This document shows, piece by piece, positions 1 to 5,360 of a stretch of 9,303 bases of DNA. Made by a program: the position numbers and the translations under genes. The notes under the pieces are model-generated. The model did no database searches, was not told where the DNA came from, and worked only from the letters and a program-made list of their open reading frames with translations. The first letter of the stretch is position 1, and the number at the start of each line of letters is the position of its first letter. Origin of the DNA: Planctomycetaceae bacterium (GTDB lineage: Bacteria; Planctomycetota; Planctomycetia; Pirellulales; Pirellulaceae); assembly GCA_022614795.1 (NCBI GenBank), contig JAKEHX010000313.1, forward strand, positions 1-9,303, read 5' to 3'.

Positions 1-312
1 GACCGCGTCGGCACCGGCCGCTGCGCCGTGTTCCATGACCTCGCCTTCGGGGAACCAGACGAAGTGCCCCGGGCCGAAGTGGCCTTTGTGCGTGACCAGT
101 GTGCCGGAGAGGACGTACATCCCGTGGCCGCAGGGATGAGTGTGGGCCGGGTTGATCACGCCAGCCGGATAGCGGACCAGGCGAATCTCCGCGCCGGTTT
201 CGGGATCGGTGTAGAGATTTTTGCGGAAGAGGGCCCGGCCGATGCGCTCGTTGAACCGCTCTTCCCAGGGCACGACGGCGGTGTCGATGGCGTAGAACTG
301 GTCGGCGTTCAT
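1..312 (-). CDS. Cupin-domain protein, C-terminus cut by window edge
   Basis: The 104 visible residues form a small single-domain cupin, probably a metal-binding beta-barrel; substrate unknown. Cupin motif 1 matches the G-x5-HxH-x3-E-x6-G spacing exactly (G51, H57, H59, H63, G70), but His63 replaces the usual Glu. Motif 2 is present in degraded form (G82, P88, G90, H95), with the His two residues later than usual. An aromatic stretch (FVWFPEG) lies just before it. The chosen ATG at 312 has a GGGG six bases upstream on the minus strand. An in-frame ATG at 333 would add seven residues (MPIVGPS) but has no ribosome binding site. A possible minus-strand -10 (TACAAT, 376-371) lies upstream with only a weak -35. 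The gene is the last of three same-strand genes. No signal peptide is visible, so it is probably cytoplasmic. The cupin fold is secure, the function is not. Confidence 0.85.
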   Translation of the reverse strand, partial: MNADQFYAIDTAVVPWEERFNERIGRALFRKNLYTDPETGAEIRLVRYPAGVINPAHTHPCGHGMYVLSGTLVTHKGHFGPGHFVWFPEGEVMEHGAAAGADAV

Positions 313-393
313 GGACGGCCCCACAATCGGCATGCATAGCGACTGAAAACACGCTCTCTTGTCCGCCGTAATTGTATCGGGGCCGAAAGGCCG

Positions 394-1164
394 TTACGAC
401 GCTGGAGCGCACCGCGCGTCGTAGAGCGCCAGCGACAGGCCCGCCCAGGGGCTCAGGCCGCGCGGCGTAAGGCCCAACGACCGGGCAGCCGCATCGCCGA
501 ACAGGCACTCGATCGCCGTGCGCTGGTCGGGCGCGTTGAGGCAGGGGGCAAGCACGGCCCGCGTGTACTCGATTTCTTCGTCGTCCAGCGCGGGCAGGGT
601 GCAGCCGGCCCGGGCCATCACGTGACCCTCCTGGGCGAGCATGTCGGCCAGCGTGCGGACCGGGCCATGGGCGTGCTGCCAGGCGGCGCGATGCGCGGCC
701 GCGAGGATGGTTTGGCGGATGGCCGATTCGCCAGGGGCCTCGCTGCTCCAGAGCACGCCGGTGAGCCACTGCCGCTGCCCGCGCTTGGGCTTGCGCAGGC
801 GGAGCTTTTCGGGGCCGAAGCGCAGCTCGAACTCACAGGCAAAGCGGTTGGTCCCGCTGCCCAAGAGATCGTCGGCGACGATGGTTGCCACGCTCCACTC
901 GCCGGGCACATGGTCCAGGTCGGCGGCGGCTTGGGCGGCTGCTTGAGCGGCGATTGCATCGGCATCCATGGCCAGCAAGGCGTCGAGCAGGGCCGTGACG
1001 TGGTCCCTGGCCATCGGGTTGATGGCCACCAGCGGAGCCAGATCCACGTCTGTTCCATCAGCGCTGAGCATCGTGCGGAGGTACTGCGTGAAGCGGCCTG
1101 GACCGCGGGGGATGCCGTGCAGCTCGCGCTGAACCTTCAGTAGCGGCGTGTAGTTGAGTTTCAT
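394..1164 (-). CDS. Uncharacterised planctomycete-type protein, 256 aa
   Basis: I recognise the general type from planctomycete genomes (opening MKLNYTPLLKVQ, C-terminal LADMLAQEGHVMARAGCTLP and GLSPWAGLSLALYDAR) but know no function or named domain. The N-terminal half is helical, with an Ala-rich segment at residues 67-83. Residues 109-140 (FACEFELRFGPEKL and a basic KPKRGQRQWLTGVLW run) look like beta strands. The C-terminal third is helical again. There is no signal peptide or membrane segment, so it is probably cytoplasmic. The frame is open upstream for 34 more codons, but that part reads through a palindromic repeat and is compositionally different. The ATG at 1164 follows a run of six G on the minus strand, which fits a ribosome binding site. 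The TAA stop lies 60 bases before the alternative cupin start, so co-transcription with the cupin is possible. Coding status is well supported by length and codon use. Confidence 0.8.
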   Translation of the reverse strand: MKLNYTPLLKVQRELHGIPRGPGRFTQYLRTMLSADGTDVDLAPLVAINPMARDHVTALLDALLAMDADAIAAQAAAQAAADLDHVPGEWSVATIVADDLLGSGTNRFACEFELRFGPEKLRLRKPKRGQRQWLTGVLWSSEAPGESAIRQTILAAAHRAAWQHAHGPVRTLADMLAQEGHVMARAGCTLPALDDEEIEYTRAVLAPCLNAPDQRTAIECLFGDAAARSLGLTPRGLSPWAGLSLALYDARCAPAS

Positions 1165-1229
1165 GGGCGGACCCCCCGCGGCACGAGCGATTAAGCCAGG
1201 AGGCCGGGTCCACGGACCAGGTTCGCGCT

Positions 1230-1288
<59 letters not shown>

Positions 1289-1300
1289 CCACCCCAACTC

Positions 1301-1993
1301 TCAGCTCACTTCAGAAGCCGGCGGACAATCGGACGATTGAGAAGGGGCGGGCCGTGTGGCGTAGAGCCAGCTGGTGAACCAGCCGCCGCAGACGGCGATG
1401 AGAATGGCCCAGAAGGCGTGGGCGACGTTGACGAAGTCGTCCAAAGAGGGGCCATTGGGGGTGGGTCCGGCTCTCATGGCTGTTGTGTAGGTGGTCACCG
1501 GGACGATGTATGGCGTGCCAATCGGATTGGGGGCGATGTTGGGATAGGTCGTAATGCCAGCATTGGCGTTGTACGTGACCGAGTACGCCGCTGTAGCGAC
1601 GGTTGTCGGGTAAATGGGAGATTCAGCTGGGGGTCCGAAGATCCGCATACAAGCGCTCGTAGTGAGGCGCGACGTGACGAGCGAGTGCGGACGGAGCGGG
1701 TTCGTCTGCGACGCATTCGGGTCGAGGCTCCAACTGTAGGCCAAGAGCAGCATGTAGAGCCAGCCGAACAGGGCAAAGCCGAACCACCAGGCCCGATCGG
1801 ATCCCTGGCGAAAGATGGCCAGCGGCACAGCGGCGGCGAGCGCCAGGAGCGTCAGGCCCAGGAGGGTCGCGACCCAGGTGGGCGAGGCGCCGCGCAGGGC
1901 CACGCAAGCGACCGCGACGAGGGCGGTCCCCACGAGGAGCTGGCGGATCGAGAAGCGGAACGTGGGCGATGAGAAGAGTCGTTTGGCAGCCAT
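1301..1993 (-). CDS. Four-helix membrane protein of planctomycete type, 230 aa
   Basis: An integral membrane protein of unknown function. It opens with a basic N-terminus and the RFSIRQLL motif, a common start of planctomycete membrane proteins. Likely membrane helices are at residues 17-35, 41-61, 68-88 and 190-213. Between helices 3 and 4 lies a roughly 100-residue Thr/Pro/Tyr/Asn-rich segment (around 90-185) that looks extramembrane and poorly structured. The last helix (VNVAHAFWAILIAVCGGWFTSWLYA) resembles a C-terminal helix I associate with planctomycete membrane proteins. The C-terminus is short and polar. The ATG at 1993 is preceded by GGAG (2005-2002) with an 8-nt spacer, and a perfect TATAAT lies further upstream. 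The gene is divergent from the helix-turn-helix gene and is followed on its own strand by the 256-residue gene. No catalytic motif is visible. Confidence 0.8.
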   Translation of the reverse strand: MAAKRLFSSPTFRFSIRQLLVGTALVAVACVALRGASPTWVATLLGLTLLALAAAVPLAIFRQGSDRAWWFGFALFGWLYMLLLAYSWSLDPNASQTNPLRPHSLVTSRLTTSACMRIFGPPAESPIYPTTVATAAYSVTYNANAGITTYPNIAPNPIGTPYIVPVTTYTTAMRAGPTPNGPSLDDFVNVAHAFWAILIAVCGGWFTSWLYATRPAPSQSSDCPPASEVS

Positions 1994-2308
1994 GTAGACA
2001 ACTCCGTTCGTGAGGTGGCGGCGACGGGTGGATTATAGGCGGCGGCAGGCGAAAAGAGGAAATGGACTTAGTGTACAGTTGTAAAAATCGTGACCAGACT
2101 AGTCACGGCGCAAAACTATTTTTAGCGGACTTACGGCGAGCCGCGCCGATCTAAATAGTGGACAGATATAACCTTATGAGAACACCGTCGGTCGTAAGTC
2201 CGATTCCTGCACAACCTGCGCGCGCAGAAACATTGACGCGCGCAATTCGGCGGAGGAAATTGCGGTGCCATTCAATGTTCCAAGTCCAAAGTTTTGGGGA
2301 GGACGGCC
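1994..2308. other. Divergent intergenic region with inverted repeats
   Basis: This 315-base gap separates the divergently transcribed membrane protein and helix-turn-helix genes and holds no convincing ORF. It is more AT-rich than its surroundings around 2060-2180. It contains an inverted repeat CGTGAC/GTCACG (2089-2094 and 2102-2107, 7-nt spacer) overlapping the palindrome GACTAGTC (2097-2104). A perfect 10-bp inverted repeat, CGGACTTACG (2126-2135) and CGTAAGTCCG (2193-2202), lies 57 bases apart. The core GGACTTA also occurs at 2064-2070, giving three copies in two orientations. These are plausible protein-binding sites, perhaps for the adjacent helix-turn-helix protein, but this is inference. 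I see no strong sigma-70 promoter for the plus-strand gene; TATAAC at 2167-2172 is the best -10 and lacks a -35. Confidence 0.5.
2032..2037 (-). promoter_or_regulatory. Perfect -10 box for the membrane protein gene
   Basis: The minus strand reads TATAAT here, 38 bases upstream of the ATG at 1993, which would give an mRNA leader of roughly 30 bases containing the GGAG ribosome binding site. No good -35 stands at 16-18 bases; the best candidates match only two of six positions. The hexamer is notable in GC-rich surroundings. Confidence 0.4.
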
Positions 2309-3010
2309 ATGAGTCAGTTGGGTGAACAGGGATACGCAATTGTGGGGCAGCTTCCACCGCAGTTGACGCAGGCAGAAAAAGAGGAGCGACTGAGGTATTG
2401 GGAGGCCCGTCTGCGGGACATCAACGTCAAGGGCGCGGATCGTGCCGAGGCCCAGGAGCAGGCCAGGCTGTCGGCTGGTGCACTCGCCGCGGGAACATTT
2501 CCAGAAACCCCCGATTTCGCGAAAAATGGAAATGTCGCACCGGTCTCGAGACGGCAAAACACGGGCAATTCGCGAGATCGACATTTCCAAACGGGCGATG
2601 GCGGTGGAAACGTCGCGCAAGATGAGGCGCAGCAAGAGGTTGAGAACGAAATCGTGGCCCTGCGCAAGCAACGGCGCGGAAATGTTGCCGGGCCAGACTG
2701 TGTTGCCGGGCCAGATTATGCACCGAGGGCGATCGATGATTTCGTCCGGGGGCGGCTGGTGACGTTGCTGGGAATGGGACTGTCGATTCGCCAGGCGGCC
2801 GTGGCAACCGGCCTCAGTCACACTGCCGTGCGGCAGGAGATCAAACGGAACCCGGCGCTAATGGCCCAGGTGGAATTGGCCCGCGAGCACGCCTTGCTGG
2901 AACCGCTGATGGTGATCATCCGCGAGAGCAAACGGTCATGGCGTGCCGCGAGCTGGCTGATGAAGCATCTGGACGGCAAGCGCGGCGCAAAGAAACGGAA
3001 GGGAAAGTGA
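2309..3010 (+). CDS. Helix-turn-helix DNA-binding protein, 233 aa
   Basis: Probably a sequence-specific DNA-binding protein. The helix-turn-helix is at residues 146-181 (VRGRLVTLLGMGLSIRQAAV, then TGLSHTAVRQEIKRN) and resembles the N-terminal HTH of IS30 transposases and resolvase-type HTHs; no catalytic domain follows. A C-terminal helix (LLEPLMVIIRESKRSWRAAS, 197-216) and a basic tail (GKRGAKKRKGK) recall small planctomycete HTH proteins with a conserved trailing W-R-A-A-x-W-L motif. Residues 20-58 form a charged helix. Residues about 62-138 are low-complexity, with GNVA three times and a VAGPD duplication, encoded by repeat-rich DNA. The ATG at 2309 has an excellent GGGGAGGA (2296-2303) upstream; the in-frame TTG at 2294 overlaps that site and is rejected. 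It could regulate the divergent membrane protein gene. A phage- or transposon-derived origin is the alternative. Confidence 0.75.
   Translation: MSQLGEQGYAIVGQLPPQLTQAEKEERLRYWEARLRDINVKGADRAEAQEQARLSAGALAAGTFPETPDFAKNGNVAPVSRRQNTGNSRDRHFQTGDGGGNVAQDEAQQEVENEIVALRKQRRGNVAGPDCVAGPDYAPRAIDDFVRGRLVTLLGMGLSIRQAAVATGLSHTAVRQEIKRNPALMAQVELAREHALLEPLMVIIRESKRSWRAASWLMKHLDGKRGAKKRKGK
2496..2688. repeat. Five copies of a GGAAATGT motif inside the HTH gene
   Basis: The word GGAAAYGTYGC recurs at 2528-2538, 2606-2616 and 2678-2688. Its inverse, CATTTCC, occurs at 2496-2502 and 2582-2588. The pair TGGAAATGTCG (2527-2537) and CGACATTTCCA (2579-2589) is a perfect 11-bp inverted repeat with a 41-nt loop. 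Direct copies read GNVA in the protein, and inverted copies read TFP or HFQ in the same frame. The cluster coincides with the low-complexity middle of the protein, as if a palindromic repeat had entered the coding sequence in frame. Confidence 0.6.
2683..2718 (+). repeat. 18-bp tandem duplication within the HTH gene
   Basis: Fifteen bases (TGTTGCCGGGCCAGA) at 2683-2697 recur exactly at 2701-2715, with an 18-base period. In the protein this yields VAGPDC followed by VAGPDY. The period is a multiple of three, so the frame is kept. It marks the end of the low-complexity segment and looks like a recent slippage duplication. Confidence 0.7.
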
Positions 3011-3025
3011 GAGGACTAATAACTG

Positions 3026-3112
3026 ATTAAACTTGCTAACGTGGAGGCAGTCAGATTTGAGGCGTGTGTAAAGACGTAAGTTGCTCGCCGATAACGAGTT
3101 GGCAGGTTTAGT
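3026..3112 (+). other. Potential RNA stem in the 3' region after the HTH gene
   Basis: Positions 3026-3040 can pair with 3098-3112 over 15 consecutive base pairs, three of them U-G wobbles (3027-3111, 3033-3105, 3037-3101). The wobbles are U-G in plus-strand RNA but would be A-C mismatches in minus-strand RNA, so the stem fits only the transcript of the upstream helix-turn-helix gene, whose stop ends at 3010. The 57-base interior has no strong structure that I can see. No U-tract follows, so this is not a classical terminator. Confidence 0.35.
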
Positions 3113-3160
3113 GTGGTGTGTGAAAGGAAGATGTTTTTGCGGAAAGTTTAATGGCCGGTT

Positions 3161-3214
3161 AGCACGGAGCACGCAAGCGTGGGACGTGGCACCCCGGTCG
3201 AGGCGCGGCACCCC
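3161..3214. repeat. Palindromic intergenic repeat in the convergent gap
   Basis: CACGC-AA-GCGTG (3170-3181) is a 5-bp hairpin with a 2-nt loop, followed by GGCACCCC at 3188-3195 and again at 3207-3214. CAAGCGTG (3174-3181) and GGCACCCC are also present in the repeat at 5221-5247, so the two regions probably carry copies of the same dispersed element. This copy lies between the convergent helix-turn-helix and MgtE-like genes, ending next to the latter's stop codon. Confidence 0.55.
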
Positions 3215-3217
3215 AGC

Positions 3218-4207
3218 CTAGCCGAGCAGCCGCTGGGCGACGCTGAAATAGATGGTCAGAGTGATCATGTCGGCGATCACCAGGGCGATCGGGCCGCTGG
3301 CGACTTGCGGGTCGCGGCCCGTGAGGCGCAGGACCAGCGGCAGGGCCAGGCCGAAGGCGGCAGAGAACATGACGCCCAGGCCGATGCCCACGATCAAGCA
3401 GAAGGCGACTTGCGCGTGGCCCAGCCAGGCCAGGGCGACGATTCCCATGATGCATCCGCAGGCCAGGCCGAGAAGCAGCCCGGTGGCCGCTTCGCGCAGG
3501 ACGCGGCTGACCAGCTCGGCAAGGGTGCAGGGCTTGTTGTGGAGCACGAGCAGGGCGAGCGTGACGGACTGGATGGCGACGCTTTCGCTGAGCGCGAGGA
3601 CCACGGGCACGAAGAGGGCCAGGGCCACGACGTTCTTCAGCAGCCCCTCAAACATGTTGGCCAGAACCGCCGCGAGAATGCCGCCGGCAATATTGCAGAG
3701 GAGCCAGGGGAAGCGGCTGGTGAATCCTTCCCAGGGAGAAACTTGCTGGGTGGGGGAGACGTGAACGCCGATGAGTTGGAACAGGTCGTCCTGCTGCTTG
3801 GTCCGTTCGAGGTCGTCGATCCCTTCGGCGAACAGCTCGACATCGACGATGCCGACCATCCGGTCGCCGTGCATGACGGGGAAAGCGAGGAATTTGTGCT
3901 TGAGAAACAGGTCGCAGGCGGCGCGGACGTCGGCCGAGGAGTCGATCGTGACGACTTTGGTCACCATGATCTCGCGGATTCTGGCATCGGGCGGGCTGAG
4001 CAGCAGGCGGCGCGTGGGGACGACGCCTTCGAGGTGGTCCCGCTCGTCGGTGACGTAGAAATAGACGATGCGGCCTTGCGGCTGTTGAACGCGGAGATCG
4101 GCGAGCGCTTCGGCCACAGTGCGGTCGGCCCGCAGGCGGCAGAAGTCGAACCGCATGTGCTGGGTGACGGGCTGGTCGAGGATGTCGTCAGTGACCGAAG
4201 CCGACAT
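3218..4207 (-). CDS. MgtE-type divalent cation (Mg2+) transporter, short form
   Basis: An inner-membrane channel/transporter expected to move Mg2+ or a related divalent cation. Residues about 15-75 and 78-130 form a CBS pair (second repeat IREIMVTKVVTIDS ... FLAFPVMHGDRMVGIVD), the cytosolic cation-sensing part in MgtE. Residues 160-329 are the MgtE membrane domain, with about five helices near 166-186, 191-209, 240-262, 266-293 and 305-325. Family landmarks are RFPWLL, NVVALALFVP and the last-helix pattern GPIALVIADMITLTIYF; Asp313 matches the pore Asp. At 329 residues it lacks the roughly 120-residue N-terminal MgtE_N domain of typical (about 450 aa) members. The glycine-rich GGNVGSQS-type signature is changed to ALSESVAIQS (205-214), so ion selectivity may differ. 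The ATG at 4207 has no Shine-Dalgarno sequence. The DUF4058 gene lies upstream on the same strand. I give no symbol because of the missing domain. Confidence 0.88.
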   Translation of the reverse strand: MSASVTDDILDQPVTQHMRFDFCRLRADRTVAEALADLRVQQPQGRIVYFYVTDERDHLEGVVPTRRLLLSPPDARIREIMVTKVVTIDSSADVRAACDLFLKHKFLAFPVMHGDRMVGIVDVELFAEGIDDLERTKQQDDLFQLIGVHVSPTQQVSPWEGFTSRFPWLLCNIAGGILAAVLANMFEGLLKNVVALALFVPVVLALSESVAIQSVTLALLVLHNKPCTLAELVSRVLREAATGLLLGLACGCIMGIVALAWLGHAQVAFCLIVGIGLGVMFSAAFGLALPLVLRLTGRDPQVASGPIALVIADMITLTIYFSVAQRLLG

Positions 4208-4220
4208 GCTGTGGGAGGAA

Positions 4221-4241
4221 TGAGTGGTGAGTGGTGAGTGG
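4221..4241. repeat. Heptamer tandem repeat (TGAGTGG)x3
   Basis: Three perfect copies of TGAGTGG lie 14 bases upstream of the MgtE-like gene's start on its leader side. A less regular GGAGCGTA-type repetition follows to about 4270. The period is seven bases, the same as the unrelated array at 6846-6873. Confidence 0.75.
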
Positions 4242-4299
4242 TGGGAGCGTAGGAGGAGCGTAGCGTGAGCGGGGAGATTCGACTAGTGCGAAGGACATG

Positions 4300-4347
4300 C
4301 GGCCCAATGGGCCGACCATTCGAGCGCTGGCTGGCGATTGCCAGCGC
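4300..4347 (-). terminator. Hairpin pair after the DUF4058 stop codon
   Basis: On the minus strand, five bases after the TGA stop (4352-4354), an 8-bp perfect stem (GCGCTGGC 4324-4331 with GCCAGCGC 4340-4347, 8-nt loop) is followed by a second stem (CGGCCC 4300-4305 with GGGCCG 4309-4314, loop AAT). No U-tract follows either, so termination is uncertain. They may instead stabilise the 3' end or be dispersed repeats. Confidence 0.35.
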
Positions 4348-4351
4348 CGAA

Positions 4352-5152
4352 TCAGCGTTTTCCGGCCTCTTTCAGAACGCGCTCAGCGAACTCGGCCTCG
4401 GGGCCGCTGAGGGGAGGGTCGAGGGGGCGGGAGTAGTCGAGGGTGTCGTAGCGTCCGCGGTCGTAGGCTTGTGCAATCAGCGGCTGCAAATGCAGGATGG
4501 CGTCCTCGTCAGAAACCCGCAGCGGAATGCGCATCGGCTTCAGTGGTTGGCCGAGCGGCATAAGATAGACGGCAATTTCGCCCGGGCGATCAGCACGCCG
4601 AACGCAACCCACATAAGTTGGCAATGGATGAATGCTGGCCAATGCAGGAAGAATCGAGTAGCGGTCGCCTTGCCGAGTAAGGTCGATCTCAACAAAGTTT
4701 ACATCCGCCGTCAGACACTCATTCCGCTTCATAACGTACAGCTTCTGCCCGACTCCAGGTCGTTTATTGGAAGGACTGATCAACTCGATGGTGGTCACGA
4801 CGCGGCTGCGAGTTTGCGAATCGATGATTTGAATGAACCGCTGTGTTGCGGGCTCGCCTCTCGCCTCAACCAAAAACAAGTCGGGACTTACTGCGGCGGC
4901 AGGTGGAGCCTCAAGTACTGCCGTTCCGCCATGCCGATCGCCCACGTCGACCACCCTCACGTCCGGATGACGCTCGCGTGGATCATCGGTGTCGTCGTGT
5001 TCCACGAGAACGCGCGATTCCATCCGCGCGCAAAGGTCGCCAGGAAGCTGGTCCTGAATTTGATCGCGAATATAAGTCACCAGCGCCGAATGGACGTCGA
5101 GCCAGTCCTGCTCCAGATAAGGGTCCATTCCAGGAAAAGGGCTGCGAATCAT
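4352..5152 (-). CDS. DUF4058 family protein, 266 aa
   Basis: A full-length member of DUF4058, a family of unknown function that I know from planctomycetes and cyanobacteria. The diagnostic N-terminus is SPFPGMDPYLEQDWLDVH (residues 4-21). The conserved core is TIELISPSNKRPG (121-133) followed by FVEIDLTRQGDR (153-164). The C-terminus has LQPLIAQAYDRGRYDTLDYS (222-241). There is no signal peptide or membrane segment, so it is probably cytoplasmic. The arrangement HPD (62-64), then IELISPSNK with Glu123 and Lys130, resembles the Uma2 and PD-(D/E)XK nuclease core, so a nuclease-like fold is a reasonable inference but unproven. The ATG at 5152 gives the family's expected beginning, and no Shine-Dalgarno sequence stands out. 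The gene is divergent from guaB across a repeat-filled gap and lies 144 bases upstream of the MgtE-like gene on the same strand. Confidence 0.9.
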   Translation of the reverse strand: MIRSPFPGMDPYLEQDWLDVHSALVTYIRDQIQDQLPGDLCARMESRVLVEHDDTDDPRERHPDVRVVDVGDRHGGTAVLEAPPAAAVSPDLFLVEARGEPATQRFIQIIDSQTRSRVVTTIELISPSNKRPGVGQKLYVMKRNECLTADVNFVEIDLTRQGDRYSILPALASIHPLPTYVGCVRRADRPGEIAVYLMPLGQPLKPMRIPLRVSDEDAILHLQPLIAQAYDRGRYDTLDYSRPLDPPLSGPEAEFAERVLKEAGKR

Positions 5153-5220
5153 CGTTTCAATTCCAAGCGATTACCAAGGCGGTTGAGGGTTATTCAATTC
5201 TACACCACGTCGCAGTCAAT

Positions 5221-5247
5221 CAAGCGTGAGCGCACGCTTGGCACCCC
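5221..5247. repeat. Palindromic intergenic repeat, 8-bp hairpin
   Basis: CAAGCGTG (5221-5228) and CACGCTTG (5233-5240) form a perfect 8-bp stem around AGCG, followed by GGCACCCC (5240-5247). It shares both words with the repeat at 3170-3214. It lies between the divergent DUF4058 and guaB genes, in a 208-base gap that also holds a pyrimidine-rich run (5244-5265). Confidence 0.65.
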
Positions 5248-5272
5248 CCTCCCCTGCCCTGCCCCGGCGGAT

Positions 5273-5278
5273 GATAAT
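5273..5278 (+). promoter_or_regulatory. Tentative -10 box upstream of guaB
   Basis: GATAAT matches five of six positions of the sigma-70 -10 consensus, 83 bases before the guaB ATG. The would-be -35 region is C-rich and does not match, so this is only a candidate. Transcription from here would place the hairpin at 5314-5334 in the mRNA leader. Confidence 0.25.
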
Positions 5279-5313
5279 ACGAGATTCCACTTGGGCGACG
5301 GAGCGAGCCCGTA

Positions 5314-5334
5314 GCCGACGCTGGCAGCGTCGGC
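5314..5334. repeat. 9-bp palindrome in the guaB leader
   Basis: GCCGACGCT (5314-5322) and AGCGTCGGC (5326-5334) pair perfectly around a GGC loop. The stem ends 13 bases before the guaB ribosome binding site (GGGAGG, 5348-5353). No U-tract follows, so it is not an intrinsic terminator. It may be a dispersed repeat, a structured leader element, or both. Confidence 0.6.
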
Positions 5335-5360
5335 CACGTGAAGAAACGGGAGGCACATCC

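Noticed and set aside
622..1143. Long plus-strand open frame opposite the 256-residue gene
   Set aside because: It is a mirror of a GC-rich coding strand: composition is biased to Gly/Ala/Glu, no family is recognisable, and the minus-strand protein has a ribosome site and planctomycete-type motifs.
2309..3010. Intact IS30-type transposase
   Set aside because: Only the helix-turn-helix resembles IS30; there is no DDE catalytic domain, and no terminal inverted repeats or target duplication were seen.
3179..4237. 352-codon plus-strand open frame opposite the MgtE-like gene
   Set aside because: Antisense shadow rich in Glu/Gly/Asp; the minus strand encodes a clear CBS-MgtE protein over the same bases.
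4265..5314. 349-codon plus-strand open frame opposite DUF4058
   Set aside because: No recognisable domain, it runs through several palindromic repeats, and DUF4058 is unmistakable on the other strand.
5226..5360. N-terminal extension of guaB to 5226
   Set aside because: The extension reads through repeat DNA, and the ATG at 5361 has a textbook GGGAGG and gives the standard IMPDH N-terminus.
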